DNA of 64,000 bases from positions 62,001 through 126,000 of the forward strand of contig JACKFF010000009.1 of NCBI GenBank assembly GCA_020632595.1, given 5' to 3'. Shown here piece after piece: positions 10,207 to 18,757 of this stretch. The notes under the pieces are model-generated. The model was not told the DNA's origin and made no database searches. It worked only from the letters and a program-made list of their open reading frames with translations. The translations under genes were made by a program, and so were the position numbers. This DNA is from Nitrospiraceae bacterium. Lineage in GTDB: Bacteria; Nitrospirota; Nitrospiria; Nitrospirales; UBA8639. Position 1 is the stretch's first letter; every line of letters starts with the position of its first letter.

Positions 10207-10948
10207 TCAGCCATAAACGATAATAAAGACTTGGTCTCGGTGAATACCACGCCATCTATCAATTTTAATATTTTCATTAGCATCATTAAACTCCGAAATA
10301 GCTAGCAACTCTCCTGCAAATTTATGATTAAAAAAGAAATCAGTGTCATCAAAATATAAAATAACCCTATTAAGGTTCTTATGAGGATTTTCAGAAAGGA
10401 TTTTCATTGCGTCCACAGTTGAAGAATACAAATCCAAATCAAACGAAACAAAACCGATGGGAATAGTATTTTTGGCTAGGAATTTTGGAACGGTTTCTTT
10501 AACATTTCCAAGTATTAAATCGGTTCTTTCACTAAGACGCTTCCTCAATTTTTCTTCAGCCATGGGATAATCACAAGCTCGCCATTGATCCGGGTGATCC
10601 CGAAAGTCTGGAAGAAGCAAAGGAAGACCTGAGCCAGAATCGAAAAACCAAATAAACGCACCTTAATCCCAACTTCCTGTTCAATTTGCCCAGCATACTT
10701 ATCCAAGCTACAAGTCCCCCTCCTGCAGCTTCTCCAAATTCAATCGCCACAATTTCCTTTATGTTTTGGGACATGGCTTGATCTGCAGCTTTCAAAAGGC
10801 CACTTAAATAATTAGGACGCTCCACCGCCTCCCATCTAGCTTTTTGTCGAAGAGAGCCAATAAAGTATTTCACAAATTTCTGAGACAAAATTCGAAAAGG
10901 CGGTTCTTCTGCAATTCTATTAATCAAATGTGAAAAACTTCCAGACAT
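10207..10948 (-). pseudogene. SAM-dependent methyltransferase, copy 2 (frameshifted)
   Basis: The start chosen is the ATG at 10948 (MSGSFSHLINRIAEEP), with GGAGGAG six bases upstream. The protein would have ~245 residues. It has the SAM-binding motif VAIEFGEAAGGG (about residues 55-66) and the motif FVSFDLDLYSST about 165 residues in, typical of a small class I methyltransferase family seen in glycan clusters. A lost base around 10714 shifts the frame after GGGLV, and a second indel near 10640 also breaks it; reading resumes at MLLPDFRDHPDQWRACDYP to the stop at 10207. It is therefore probably inactive, unless the indels are sequence errors. It lies between the TPR-protein gene and the acyltransferase gene on the same strand. 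Confidence 0.75.
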
Positions 10949-11036
10949 TTTACGCTCCTCCATCGCTAGGGGAGTGGGGGAGGAAGGGATATCAAAATAA
11001 GAAATACCCTCACTAAAGAGAAAGTCCATAGTGGTG

Positions 11037-11275
11037 TTCCTGCAGAGGCAGGCATCCACGGCACCCGGAATCTCTGGCTAAAACACCGCATATCTGGATA
11101 CTTATTTCCTGAGGGGGAGATCCGATATGGCGAAATGAAGCCGATTTTTTCAAATCCCTGGAAACCTCGCATACAGTCTACCCCCCTGATAGCTCTGCTC
11201 TGTATTTCCATTGACGCCAAAGAGCCATGCGACTCCATATCAAAACGGGTCTCCCTTGTCAGCCATCACGTTAGA
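11037..11275. repeat. ~230 bp interspersed repeat, copy 3
   Basis: The third, more diverged copy lies outside the tandem unit and upstream of methyltransferase copy 2. It begins with the hairpin CCTGC-AGA-GGCAGG. Its presence outside the unit suggests the repeats themselves were the sites of recombination that made the duplication. Confidence 0.7.
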
Positions 11276-11331
11276 TTCCAACCACTTCACCAAAATTGCA
11301 GGGGTTGCATATTACAGAGTTCTATAATTTT

Positions 11332-11949
11332 TCACTCAAGTTTCGCCAGAGCTTCTTTAAGACGTGGAGAATTAGGGGAATGTTTTAGAGCACGATTAAG
11401 TACTTCCCGTGCTTGTTTCATTTTTCCTTTTTTCGAATATAACTTGCTTAATTCAATGTATGAAAAGACATAATCTGGCTTTAGTTGAATGGCCGACAAA
11501 AAAGAATGAGTGGCTTCAGCATCTCTTTCAAGTGAAGACAATGCCATACCCCTCCTTGAAAGAACTTCGGGCTTTAAAATAAAGCTATCGGATACGCGTT
11601 TCAAAACATAATCAAACTCTGTAAGTGCGCTACCAAGATAATATTTATACTGATGGTCATCAGCGATGTTAAGGGTAGCTAGAAGCATTTTATCAAGTCC
11701 CCAGCAATAGTGATGGGTATGCTTCCAACCTTCCCCGAGAAATTCCTTATACCTATGAGCATTGGGACTACCAGCCCGTGAACCTCCCTGCATATATGCA
11801 CAATACTCAGGCAGAATTTTTAATTTAATCTTTCTTTCAAAATCATTTATCTCCCAATTGTCTGAAAATGCATTGTTTGCGGAGAAAATCATACCAAATA
11901 CGGTAAAACCAAATACCAGAAGAAGCTTAAAACGTGTGTTAGGTAACAT
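11332..11949 (-). CDS. Exported TPR-repeat protein
   Basis: A 205-residue protein with an N-terminal signal-type segment (FKLLLVFGFTVFGMIFSANNAFS, split around residues 7-29; cleavage expected near AFS-D). It has at least two tetratricopeptide repeats in the C-terminal half: AEATHSFLSAIQLKPDY and KQAREVLNRALKHSPNSP, about residues 135-200. TPR proteins act as docking scaffolds. In exosortase-type EPS loci, periplasmic or outer-membrane TPR proteins often help assembly or export. The central part (CAYMQGGSR...HHYCWGLDK) is cysteine- and histidine-containing and not recognised. It starts 54 bases after the PLP decarboxylase gene end region, on the same strand, so it may be co-transcribed. Confidence 0.7.
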   Translation of the reverse strand: MLPNTRFKLLLVFGFTVFGMIFSANNAFSDNWEINDFERKIKLKILPEYCAYMQGGSRAGSPNAHRYKEFLGEGWKHTHHYCWGLDKMLLATLNIADDHQYKYYLGSALTEFDYVLKRVSDSFILKPEVLSRRGMALSSLERDAEATHSFLSAIQLKPDYVFSYIELSKLYSKKGKMKQAREVLNRALKHSPNSPRLKEALAKLE

Positions 11950-12002
11950 GTTGAAATGGACGCCCCCTACAACCAGAATTTAAATGCCCTCAATTTTTAA
12001 TA

Positions 12003-13307
12003 TCACTGCATATCAATAAATAAATCATCAATGGTTCCTCGCCGACGAATTAGGCGGGGAATCCCATTTTCAATGAGGACTTCTGGTGGTGAACAATGGC
12101 TTAAAAAGCTCATTGGACTTGAAGTCCGGCCATAGGCTCCAGATTGGAATACCCCGATCAAATCTCCTATTTGTGGAACCGGAATACGAATATCCCTAGC
12201 AATCGTGTCTAAAGGAGTACATAAGGGACCGACAATATTCACAACCTCTTCTGCTGGTTGATTAAATTTAGTCAGGACTGCAATGGGAAAATTCCTTTTG
12301 ATGACTTGGCCCAAGTTGCCCGAAGCGGCCAAATGATGATTCATTCCACCATCAATTACGACAAATGTTTTGTTGCGTGAAACCTTTATGTCAATAACCC
12401 TGGCGATATACACTCCCGCATTTCCCACCAGATAACGGCCGGGTTCTATCAGAAACCGAGTTCCCTCAAAATTTTTATCTGATCTAACTTGTGCCATAAG
12501 ATCCAAAAGCCCATATTGAAGCGCTCCCATATCCAAAGCATGATCATTCGCGAAATAGGGAATCCCTAAGCCACCGCCAAAATCAACTGTCTGTAGTGGG
12601 CGTTGCAGTTGGCTGGAAATTGAACTGGCAAGCTCTATCCCCTTTCTGTATTGGTTGAGCAATACCATATGGTCTAGAATCTGTGTGCCCGAAAATAAAT
12701 GAATTCCTTGAAATTCAATATGCGGAGTATTTTCTATTGTTTCAAGGGCACGGTCTAACAACTCTTCATCAATTCCGAACTGGGTCGGCTTCCCACCCAT
12801 TCTCATAGCACCGCCTTGAGCTTGATGATTGGGATTAACTCTGATGGCAACCTTGGCCGTCACGCCAAGCTTCTTGCTGATATCTCCAATGCGCTCAATT
12901 TCCACGAAAGATTCTGCATGGATCTCTCCGATATTTTTGCTTAGGACTAACTCCAAATCGGATACGCTTTTACCTGGTCCCGCAAAAAGAATATCCAAGG
13001 GTGAACATCCAGCATCAATTGCCTGAAAAAACTCCCCTGAGGAAGCAATTTCTAACCCACAACCCTTCGCAAGAAAGAACTGAATGACTGCGCGTGATGG
13101 ATTGGCCTTCACGGAGTAATAAATTCCAAACTCTGGAGGAAAGGTCCTCCGCAAGAGCTTCCATTGGCTCTCAAGAATTCCCCTATCATAGACGAATAAT
13201 GGTGTCCCAAAATCTGTGGCCAGCAGTGAGCTTGGAACTCCACCAATTTCTAATTCTCCTTCTGCAATGGAAAATTCTTGCAAAATCTGATTGAGGAAAT
13301 TATCCAT
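12003..13307 (-). CDS. PLP-dependent decarboxylase, exosortase A-associated (TIGR03099 type)
   Basis: A fold-type III (alanine racemase-like barrel) decarboxylase of the DAP/ornithine decarboxylase class, 434 residues from the ATG at 13307. This start overlaps the stop of the acyl-CoA ligase gene by 8 bases, pointing to translational coupling; a longer in-frame start at 13391 would lie deep inside the ligase gene. Visible motifs are YYSVKANPS with the Schiff-base lysine (about residues 56-64), HLFSGTQILD (about 185-194), FLIEPGRYLVGNAGVYIARV (about 293-312) and the late GPLCTPLDTIARD cysteine motif. Family members decarboxylate D-stereocentre amino acids or related substrates. With the ligase and carrier protein next door it probably makes an amine or acyl-amine building block for the EPS. 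Substrate not known. Confidence 0.85.
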   Translation of the reverse strand: MDNFLNQILQEFSIAEGELEIGGVPSSLLATDFGTPLFVYDRGILESQWKLLRRTFPPEFGIYYSVKANPSRAVIQFFLAKGCGLEIASSGEFFQAIDAGCSPLDILFAGPGKSVSDLELVLSKNIGEIHAESFVEIERIGDISKKLGVTAKVAIRVNPNHQAQGGAMRMGGKPTQFGIDEELLDRALETIENTPHIEFQGIHLFSGTQILDHMVLLNQYRKGIELASSISSQLQRPLQTVDFGGGLGIPYFANDHALDMGALQYGLLDLMAQVRSDKNFEGTRFLIEPGRYLVGNAGVYIARVIDIKVSRNKTFVVIDGGMNHHLAASGNLGQVIKRNFPIAVLTKFNQPAEEVVNIVGPLCTPLDTIARDIRIPVPQIGDLIGVFQSGAYGRTSSPMSFLSHCSPPEVLIENGIPRLIRRRGTIDDLFIDMQ

Positions 13308-14883
13308 TAATTGGCTGCCCCAGTTTGTTTTGTAAGAATGGATAATCAATTTTTCCATGAGGGGTCTTAGGTAATGTAGGGACGATTTCAATCGTCCTAG
13401 GCACCATATATCCTGGAAGTCGTTCCCGACAAATGGTGATCAAATCAGAGGAATCTACATGTCCCCCATCTTTTCCAACAACAAAAGCTTTGATAGCCTG
13501 GCCTAGAAACTCATCAGGAATCCCGATAACGGCCGCTTCCTGTACCCCTTCAATGTGGTGAAGCACCTCCTCAACTTCCGTCCTGCTAATACGATACCCG
13601 GAGGATTTAATCATTGAATCCCGGCGGCCAATAAAATATAGGAATCCCTCTTCATCCGTTTTTACCAAGTCTCCAGAGTAACAAACGAGTTCACGGCCAC
13701 CGAGTTCTGGCGGAAGCAGGGGATTAGGACGTAAGATTTGGGCTGTGAGGTCTGGTTGCCCCCAGTATCCCATAGAAACGGTGGGCCCTCTATGAACAAG
13801 TTCTCCGATTTCCCCAACCTGACAGCGCACTCCTTGCTCGTTGAGCACCAAAATTTCGGTATTAGGTATGGCTTTTCCCATGGAATTGGGACGAATATCC
13901 AGCTCTTCAGGTGGAAGATACGTTGATCTGAACGCTTCTGTGAGTCCATACATCAGAAAAATTTTTGTTCCAGGAAGGACCTGGCGAAGCATGGCCAACA
14001 CCTTTTGTGGCATAGCCCCACCAGTATTTGTGATATAACGCAGATGTGGAAGAACTTGGCTGTGTAAAGTGGACTTGGGCTGCGTGAGAAGATTCCATAG
14101 CGTGGGAACTCCTGCCAGACCGGTAATGTGCTCTGTGATCAGTTTCCGCACTATCTCCTTGGCAAACACAAAGTTCATCAAGACCAGTGTGGCACCCTGC
14201 TGAAACGCCGTCATCAACTGGTTCAATCCAACATCAAAACTAAATGGAAGAACAGCCAAAATACGGTCAGTGTGCGTAATCGAAAGATAATCAGACACAA
14301 TTGAGCTTCCGGCCACAACATTGGCGTGACTCAACATCACTCCCTTCGGTTTTCCTGTGGAACCGGATGTATACATAATCGCCGCCAAGTCCCGGTCAGT
14401 CCCTTCATAATGACCTGCCTCATCTCCTGAACTGGTGCACAACTCGTCAAAGGTTATCAAGCGAAGCTGGAATTTTGCCGAGCATCCCTTTCCAACAAGG
14501 ATAACGAGTTCAAGATATCGAAATTCTTGTATCACATCGTACAGTATGGAAAATTTTTCTGGGTCCATTATCAGCGCTTTCATCCCACAATCATTGGCTA
14601 TATGTACAACTTGGTCAGGCACCAACTGGTGATGGATTGGGACAAACACTCCACCTCTTTGAGCAATGCCGAAAAATGAAATCACTTGAGGAATTGACGG
14701 CTGGAGCCATACACCAACCCGGTCTCCTCGTTGCACACCCAACTTGGACAAACCACCAGCCAGCCTTGACACCTTTCCCGCCACTTCGGCATAGTTCAAT
14801 CGCTCATTCCCACACACTAACGCTTCTTTATCCGGAATACATCGTGCGCGTGAATGAAGTAAATGGCTAATTAGAAAATCCAT
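13300..14883 (-). CDS. Acyl-CoA ligase (AMP-forming), exosortase A-associated (TIGR03098 type)
   Basis: A 527-residue ANL-superfamily adenylating enzyme. The phosphate-binding motif YTSGSTGKPKGVMLSH lies at about residues 168-183 and the acceptor motif YGLTEAFRSTYLPPEELD near 320. The YSGDLVKTDEEGFLYFIGRR hinge motif is at about 405-424, and the C-terminal catalytic lysine lies in PKTPHGKIDYP near 512. It activates a carboxylate as acyl-AMP and passes it to CoA or to the 4'-phosphopantetheine of the acyl carrier protein encoded 270 bases upstream. Gene order ACP, ligase, PLP decarboxylase is the typical exosortase A accessory set. The acyl substrate is unknown; an amino acid or hydroxy acid is as possible as a fatty acid. 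Confidence 0.88.
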   Translation of the reverse strand: MDFLISHLLHSRARCIPDKEALVCGNERLNYAEVAGKVSRLAGGLSKLGVQRGDRVGVWLQPSIPQVISFFGIAQRGGVFVPIHHQLVPDQVVHIANDCGMKALIMDPEKFSILYDVIQEFRYLELVILVGKGCSAKFQLRLITFDELCTSSGDEAGHYEGTDRDLAAIMYTSGSTGKPKGVMLSHANVVAGSSIVSDYLSITHTDRILAVLPFSFDVGLNQLMTAFQQGATLVLMNFVFAKEIVRKLITEHITGLAGVPTLWNLLTQPKSTLHSQVLPHLRYITNTGGAMPQKVLAMLRQVLPGTKIFLMYGLTEAFRSTYLPPEELDIRPNSMGKAIPNTEILVLNEQGVRCQVGEIGELVHRGPTVSMGYWGQPDLTAQILRPNPLLPPELGGRELVCYSGDLVKTDEEGFLYFIGRRDSMIKSSGYRISRTEVEEVLHHIEGVQEAAVIGIPDEFLGQAIKAFVVGKDGGHVDSSDLITICRERLPGYMVPRTIEIVPTLPKTPHGKIDYPFLQNKLGQPING

Positions 14884-15065
14884 GCTCCCTCACATTCTAT
14901 TGACACCCAACTAATAAAATTACAAGACAAGAGAGAACCAAGTATTGTGGCGATAGTGCGAAAATATCTTTGAATAAACGTTGGCCTAGGCGCCCGTTCA
15001 AAAATATGCTGACCGACCACGATTGCGCGGAATTAGCCAGATTCTCCAACCCTTTTCGTGAAAGA

Positions 15066-15094
15066 GTCCCATGGTTCGCCTTAAACCATGGGAC
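15066..15094. repeat. Strong hairpin between ACP and ligase genes
   Basis: An 11-bp perfect stem, GTCCCATGGTT (15066-15076) with AACCATGGGAC (15084-15094), and a 7-base loop. No run of T follows on the minus strand, so it is not a classic terminator. It may be an attenuating or mRNA-processing hairpin within the operon. Its core CCCATGG resembles the REP-like hairpins elsewhere in the window. Confidence 0.55.
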
Positions 15095-15155
15095 AACATG
15101 AATCAAGTCAATAGAACCTCGTGCGGGTCAATATTTTCGAACAGGTTCCTGTCTT

Positions 15156-15437
15156 TCACACGTCTTTGCTCGGACCTGACTCTGCCGCACCACGCTTTTT
15201 ATGTATGAAGGCAGAAATACTTTCAATTGATTCAAAATTTTCTGGAACCAACTCTTCATCATCCACAGTGAGGTCAAATGTTTGTTCCAAAATCGTTACG
15301 ACATCCAAAATCCCCAAGGAGTCCAAGAGGCCACCACTCAAAAGTTGATCAGTGCTGCCTAACCCCTCCTTTCTAGATTTTGGCACTCGTTCAAGAATAA
15401 TTTCTCTTACACGTTCTTCAATGGCATTATTCACCAT
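15156..15437 (-). CDS. Acyl carrier protein
   Basis: A 93-residue carrier protein from the ATG at 15437 (MVNNAIEERVREIILERV); a TTG at 15476 or ATG at 15461 would add 13 or 8 residues. The phosphopantetheine attachment site is LLDSLGILDVV (serine about residue 43), followed by the acidic helix TVDDEELVPENFESIESI. This acidic four-helix layout is normal for ACPs. It lies directly downstream of a GNAT gene and upstream of the acyl-CoA ligase gene, so it presumably carries the acyl or aminoacyl group activated by that ligase for transfer to the EPS or its precursor. The substrate is inferred only from this context. Confidence 0.85.
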   Translation of the reverse strand: MVNNAIEERVREIILERVPKSRKEGLGSTDQLLSGGLLDSLGILDVVTILEQTFDLTVDDEELVPENFESIESISAFIHKKRGAAESGPSKDV

Positions 15438-15472
15438 GTCCTCTGCCTTCCCAAATAGCATTGCCCGCCTTA

Positions 15473-16522
15473 TCAACCATCACGGTCACCCTCAACCACA
15501 AACCACTTTCCCTCAGCATCTGAATTGCAAACGGCATCAGCCCCCCCTGTTAATATCTGAAGCACAAACGGACTGGCTTCGCGAACTTGAAACCCCAACT
15601 GCTGGAAAAGAAAGCGCCAAGGATGATTTCCAAGAAGCGGAATAGACAGTGTCATCATGCCCTTTGCACGACTGCGTTCAGTTATATAGTCAAGGAGTAA
15701 TTGAATGATTCTGACATCTTCATATCCAAATATGTCGACAACGGTCACATCCTCTTCCGTACAACGATACACAGCATAAGCCCTCAGCGATGAACCTCTC
15801 CTTGCTGTTATTAGTTCATATCGGCAAAGTGGATTTCGAACATAACGCCAGTTCAGATAGCTACCTGATCTCTCCAAACATACTTCATGTTTTTGGCCAA
15901 TTTCAGAAGACAGCTGAGTAAACTCCTCACCACATTCGTCTGCATGGACCTCGATCGTGACATCTTTCCGCTTAAGGGATTCTGCCCTATGCATTTGTTT
16001 TAAAATGAAATTTGCAATAGACGTCGCCCCGGTAGCAAGAAGAGGTACCTTAAGATAGGCACGAACTTTTCGATCGACCCGAATGGGTTTAGCTAAGCGA
16101 AGAATAGAGTTTTGAAAGAATGGAGCGCGAAGACGCTGATATATGGCCATCATACTCGAACTCGGAAAGTCGTACCACATTCCGGATTGGTCAGAGTCAA
16201 GGCCGGCGAGACACGCACGTTGGAGTTTGATGGCAGGTCCAAGGCTACGATATTGTTCGTGAACACAAAAATCCCCAAGCACCCAACCGTCTTTGATTTT
16301 TCCATTGATGAACACTCGTCGGGGAAACGCACTCGCCACTCCAAAAACAGTTCCATTGGCTTCATCGAACCCCAGCCAGGTTAAGGCCGGACCGAAAGGA
16401 TTTTTTGTGTAAAGCCACTCAAACCGTTCATCATTAGAAGCAGGCGTCAGATAGTGATAAAGCGTCTCAATAATGGCAGGCTTATCCGCTTCCAGATCAG
16501 CTGTTCGAACAGAAAGATCCAA
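15473..16522 (-). CDS. GNAT-family acyltransferase
   Basis: A 349-residue protein with a GNAT-type fold: the N-terminal half has KDGWVLGDFCVHEQYRSLGP (about residues 78-97), where the strand-4/acyl-CoA loop of GNAT enzymes lies (VHxxYRxxG type). A second GNAT-like half follows, with YLNWRYVRNPLCRY near 222 and IPLLGNHPWRFLFQQLGF near 301. It sits between the ACP gene and a second acyltransferase (10-base gap), indicating a common operon. It could use the ACP-bound acyl group as donor. Family assignment is good; donor and acceptor are not known. Confidence 0.75.
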   Translation of the reverse strand: MDLSVRTADLEADKPAIIETLYHYLTPASNDERFEWLYTKNPFGPALTWLGFDEANGTVFGVASAFPRRVFINGKIKDGWVLGDFCVHEQYRSLGPAIKLQRACLAGLDSDQSGMWYDFPSSSMMAIYQRLRAPFFQNSILRLAKPIRVDRKVRAYLKVPLLATGATSIANFILKQMHRAESLKRKDVTIEVHADECGEEFTQLSSEIGQKHEVCLERSGSYLNWRYVRNPLCRYELITARRGSSLRAYAVYRCTEEDVTVVDIFGYEDVRIIQLLLDYITERSRAKGMMTLSIPLLGNHPWRFLFQQLGFQVREASPFVLQILTGGADAVCNSDAEGKWFVVEGDRDG

Positions 16523-16531
16523 GAATATCCT

Positions 16532-17560
16532 TTAACATTTCTTAATGTGGATTAATTTAATAATCAACCGAACCCGAGGAATCCAGCTGTTCCTATAAAA
16601 ATCAACATGAAACATAGGTCGTAGTTCATCAGTCCATTTCCGATGCCAATCCTGAACACGGCCATAAAATTCAAGAACTGCTATGTGCCCTTCCTCAAAA
16701 AGTGTCTTGATAATTTCATATCTCATCAAAAAACTTGGCGAAAACTTCTCAAGAGTCTCATCGTAGGTAGTTTTTAATACGATCATGACTTTTCCTCTTT
16801 CAAGGCACAAATCACTGGCTACTACCCTTCCATTCAGGGTCAACTGATATATAACACCTTCATTCCTTTGACAAAAATTTTCAAAAACCTCCTTATAAAA
16901 TCGACCTTGTTGACTTTCCGCTCCCACAGCAGTCCCTGAAATCCCTTTCCACCCAGCTTCTTCTAATCGTCCATATTCACGCAAACACTCGGCAACTCCC
17001 CTCGAGTCACGGGTTACCAGCAAATTCATTTTGGTTCCTGCTTCTTCAAGGCGACGCCGCTGTTTGGCAAGATTCTGCCTCAGATTTCTCCCTCTCCTTT
17101 TCCAATATTCTTCAAACATCCCTTCCAATGTTATTTTTGAAGTGGTGATATAATTTAAAAACTTTACCTTTCCATTCTCCTGAACATTGAATGGGGTAGA
17201 ATCTGGGTCTTGCTGAGTTACAGAAAAAGCCAAGGCAAATCCTGGAAGGTCATGAAGAAGCCTTTCAATCTGATCTAATACACCTTCGTGATTTCCCAAT
17301 ACAAGCGGACCTAGCGGTGCCTGGGAAGGTTGAAAGGTTTGCCAGAATCCAAATTTGGTCTTTTCAATAAGAACCATGCCTGGATTCCTTTTATCATTAC
17401 AGACACCTAGCAGCGTATGGGAATTTCCAAAATGTCGCAAAAGAGGTCCAAGAAACATTGAATCCAATAACAGATGATTCCCGTTAGCACGGTTAAGGTC
17501 ATCCCACATTTCTTGATGGTAAGGAAAAGCTTCCGAAGCAAGCTTAAAAGACCAAGCCAT
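16532..17560 (-). CDS. BioF2-like GNAT acyltransferase, paralogue of the 6753-7814 gene
   Basis: A 342-residue soluble protein, co-linear over its length with the acyltransferase at 6753-7814. Both share MFLGPLLRHFGN, the basic YWKRRGRNLRQNLAK segment (about residues 154-168), AGWKGISGTAV and QQGRFYKEV (about 210-230), and a VLKTTYDE motif near 272. The domain is the BioF2-like acetyltransferase/FemAB-related fold. It starts 33 bases after the deacetylase gene and ends 9 bases before the next acyltransferase gene, so it is in the same operon. A role in N-acylation of an amino sugar freed by the neighbouring deacetylase is a reasonable inference. Confidence 0.75.
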   Translation of the reverse strand: MAWSFKLASEAFPYHQEMWDDLNRANGNHLLLDSMFLGPLLRHFGNSHTLLGVCNDKRNPGMVLIEKTKFGFWQTFQPSQAPLGPLVLGNHEGVLDQIERLLHDLPGFALAFSVTQQDPDSTPFNVQENGKVKFLNYITTSKITLEGMFEEYWKRRGRNLRQNLAKQRRRLEEAGTKMNLLVTRDSRGVAECLREYGRLEEAGWKGISGTAVGAESQQGRFYKEVFENFCQRNEGVIYQLTLNGRVVASDLCLERGKVMIVLKTTYDETLEKFSPSFLMRYEIIKTLFEEGHIAVLEFYGRVQDWHRKWTDELRPMFHVDFYRNSWIPRVRLIIKLIHIKKC

Positions 17561-17593
17561 TTGTTTCTTTGCCTTACAGATTTAACATAACTA

Positions 17594-18727
17594 TCACGAG
17601 GTACATTTATAATAGGTCAATCTCGCCCCAAACATATGAAGATTGTCATCCTGATACTGCGTTCTTCTCATTTCAAACAGATCGGTTCCGACAAAGTTCG
17701 TTCCATGAATCATGGAAACCGCACATTCATAACCGCTTTCCCGCAAGAGAGCCTTTGTGGCTTCTGAAAAATCTTGCCTTCTTCCACTGGGGTAAGCAAA
17801 AGACTTCACTCGAATCCCTAACATTTTTTCCATCAAGCTTTTTGATTCCCAAATCTCTTCCCGTGCCTCGGTTTCGGATAAAAAGGAAAGTATGGGATGG
17901 GTCACCGAATGGGAACCAAATCCAATACCATGACTTTGCATAGCTTTCACCTCAGACCAATCTAAATACACCCTTGAAGATCCAAAATTCATAGAAAAGG
18001 CAAGGAGCCCAAATAGGCGCTTAATCTCGTGGCATCTTCGAGGAACATCTAAAGAACGAAAATATAACGAGATAGAATCTTGTGCCCGTCGTTTATCTTG
18101 CAAGGTCCTTAAAGAAAACCGAGACCCGTTTTCAGGGAAACCCTCAATCAATGGGACCTTACTTTTTGACAGGGCAGAAAAAACTTGATCATGCCAGAGA
18201 ACCCTCCCCGTCCCAATAACATCCGTTGGCAAAAATATGGTAGCTGGGATGGACAGTCTTTTCAGAATGGGAAAGGCATGGATATAATTATCGGCGTAGC
18301 CATCATCGAAAGTGACCACCACCGCATCATCTGGCACATCTTGTGCCTTGATACGCTCAACCGCTTCATCCAAATTCAGGACATTACAGTAAGTAGCCAA
18401 ATAGGTCATTTGTGTTTCAAACATCTTGATAGGCATCGGCGGCAAAAATGAATCACATGCATCACTTACCCGATGGTAGGCAAGTAAATGAACATTGGCA
18501 TTTCGCCTCCGTTTAATATACGGCCAAACACATCGACCTTTTTGGCTGTAAGCGGGAGTCCATCGTCCCACAAACCCCATCAGCGTTTTGAATAGCTTCA
18601 ATCCATCCAGGATTCTTAAGAATACGATTAGTATTCTTTGCTTCCACCCCATACAGTTGCTTTTTCCTATTCTGGGCTTTGAAAACTTTTTGAAGGAACG
18701 TTTTATAGAAATAACTGTACAGGCCAT
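17594..18727 (-). CDS. Polysaccharide deacetylase (NodB domain, CE4)
   Basis: A 377-residue carbohydrate esterase family 4 protein. The catalytic TFDDGYADN motif is near residue 125 (two aspartates: base and metal ligand), and the metal-binding histidines are in GSHSVTHP near 278. A late FAYPSGRR motif completes the active site. The N-terminal ~60 residues contain a hydrophobic segment (RILIVFLRILDGLKLF), perhaps a membrane-associated stretch. It removes N-acetyl groups from sugars in the EPS or its lipid-linked precursor. It is followed within 33 bases by an acyltransferase gene and preceded by the asparagine-synthase-like gene. Later in-frame ATGs (near MGWKQ) could also serve as start. Confidence 0.85.
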   Translation of the reverse strand: MACTVISIKRSFKKFSKPRIGKSNCMGWKQRILIVFLRILDGLKLFKTLMGFVGRWTPAYSQKGRCVWPYIKRRRNANVHLLAYHRVSDACDSFLPPMPIKMFETQMTYLATYCNVLNLDEAVERIKAQDVPDDAVVVTFDDGYADNYIHAFPILKRLSIPATIFLPTDVIGTGRVLWHDQVFSALSKSKVPLIEGFPENGSRFSLRTLQDKRRAQDSISLYFRSLDVPRRCHEIKRLFGLLAFSMNFGSSRVYLDWSEVKAMQSHGIGFGSHSVTHPILSFLSETEAREEIWESKSLMEKMLGIRVKSFAYPSGRRQDFSEATKALLRESGYECAVSMIHGTNFVGTDLFEMRRTQYQDDNLHMFGARLTYYKCTS

Positions 18728-18757
18728 CGGACTTATCGAACAACAAAGATCAAATTT

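Larger units (their letters stand above)
9284..10843. repeat. Tandem duplication, unit copy 2
   Basis: This is the second copy of the unit at 7582-9174. The 109 bases between the copies (9175-9283) are unrelated and contain ATGGATGCCTGGCCATCACC, a degenerate palindromic repeat. Differences between the copies are dominated by 1-3 base indels, often in short homopolymers. Confidence 0.85.
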
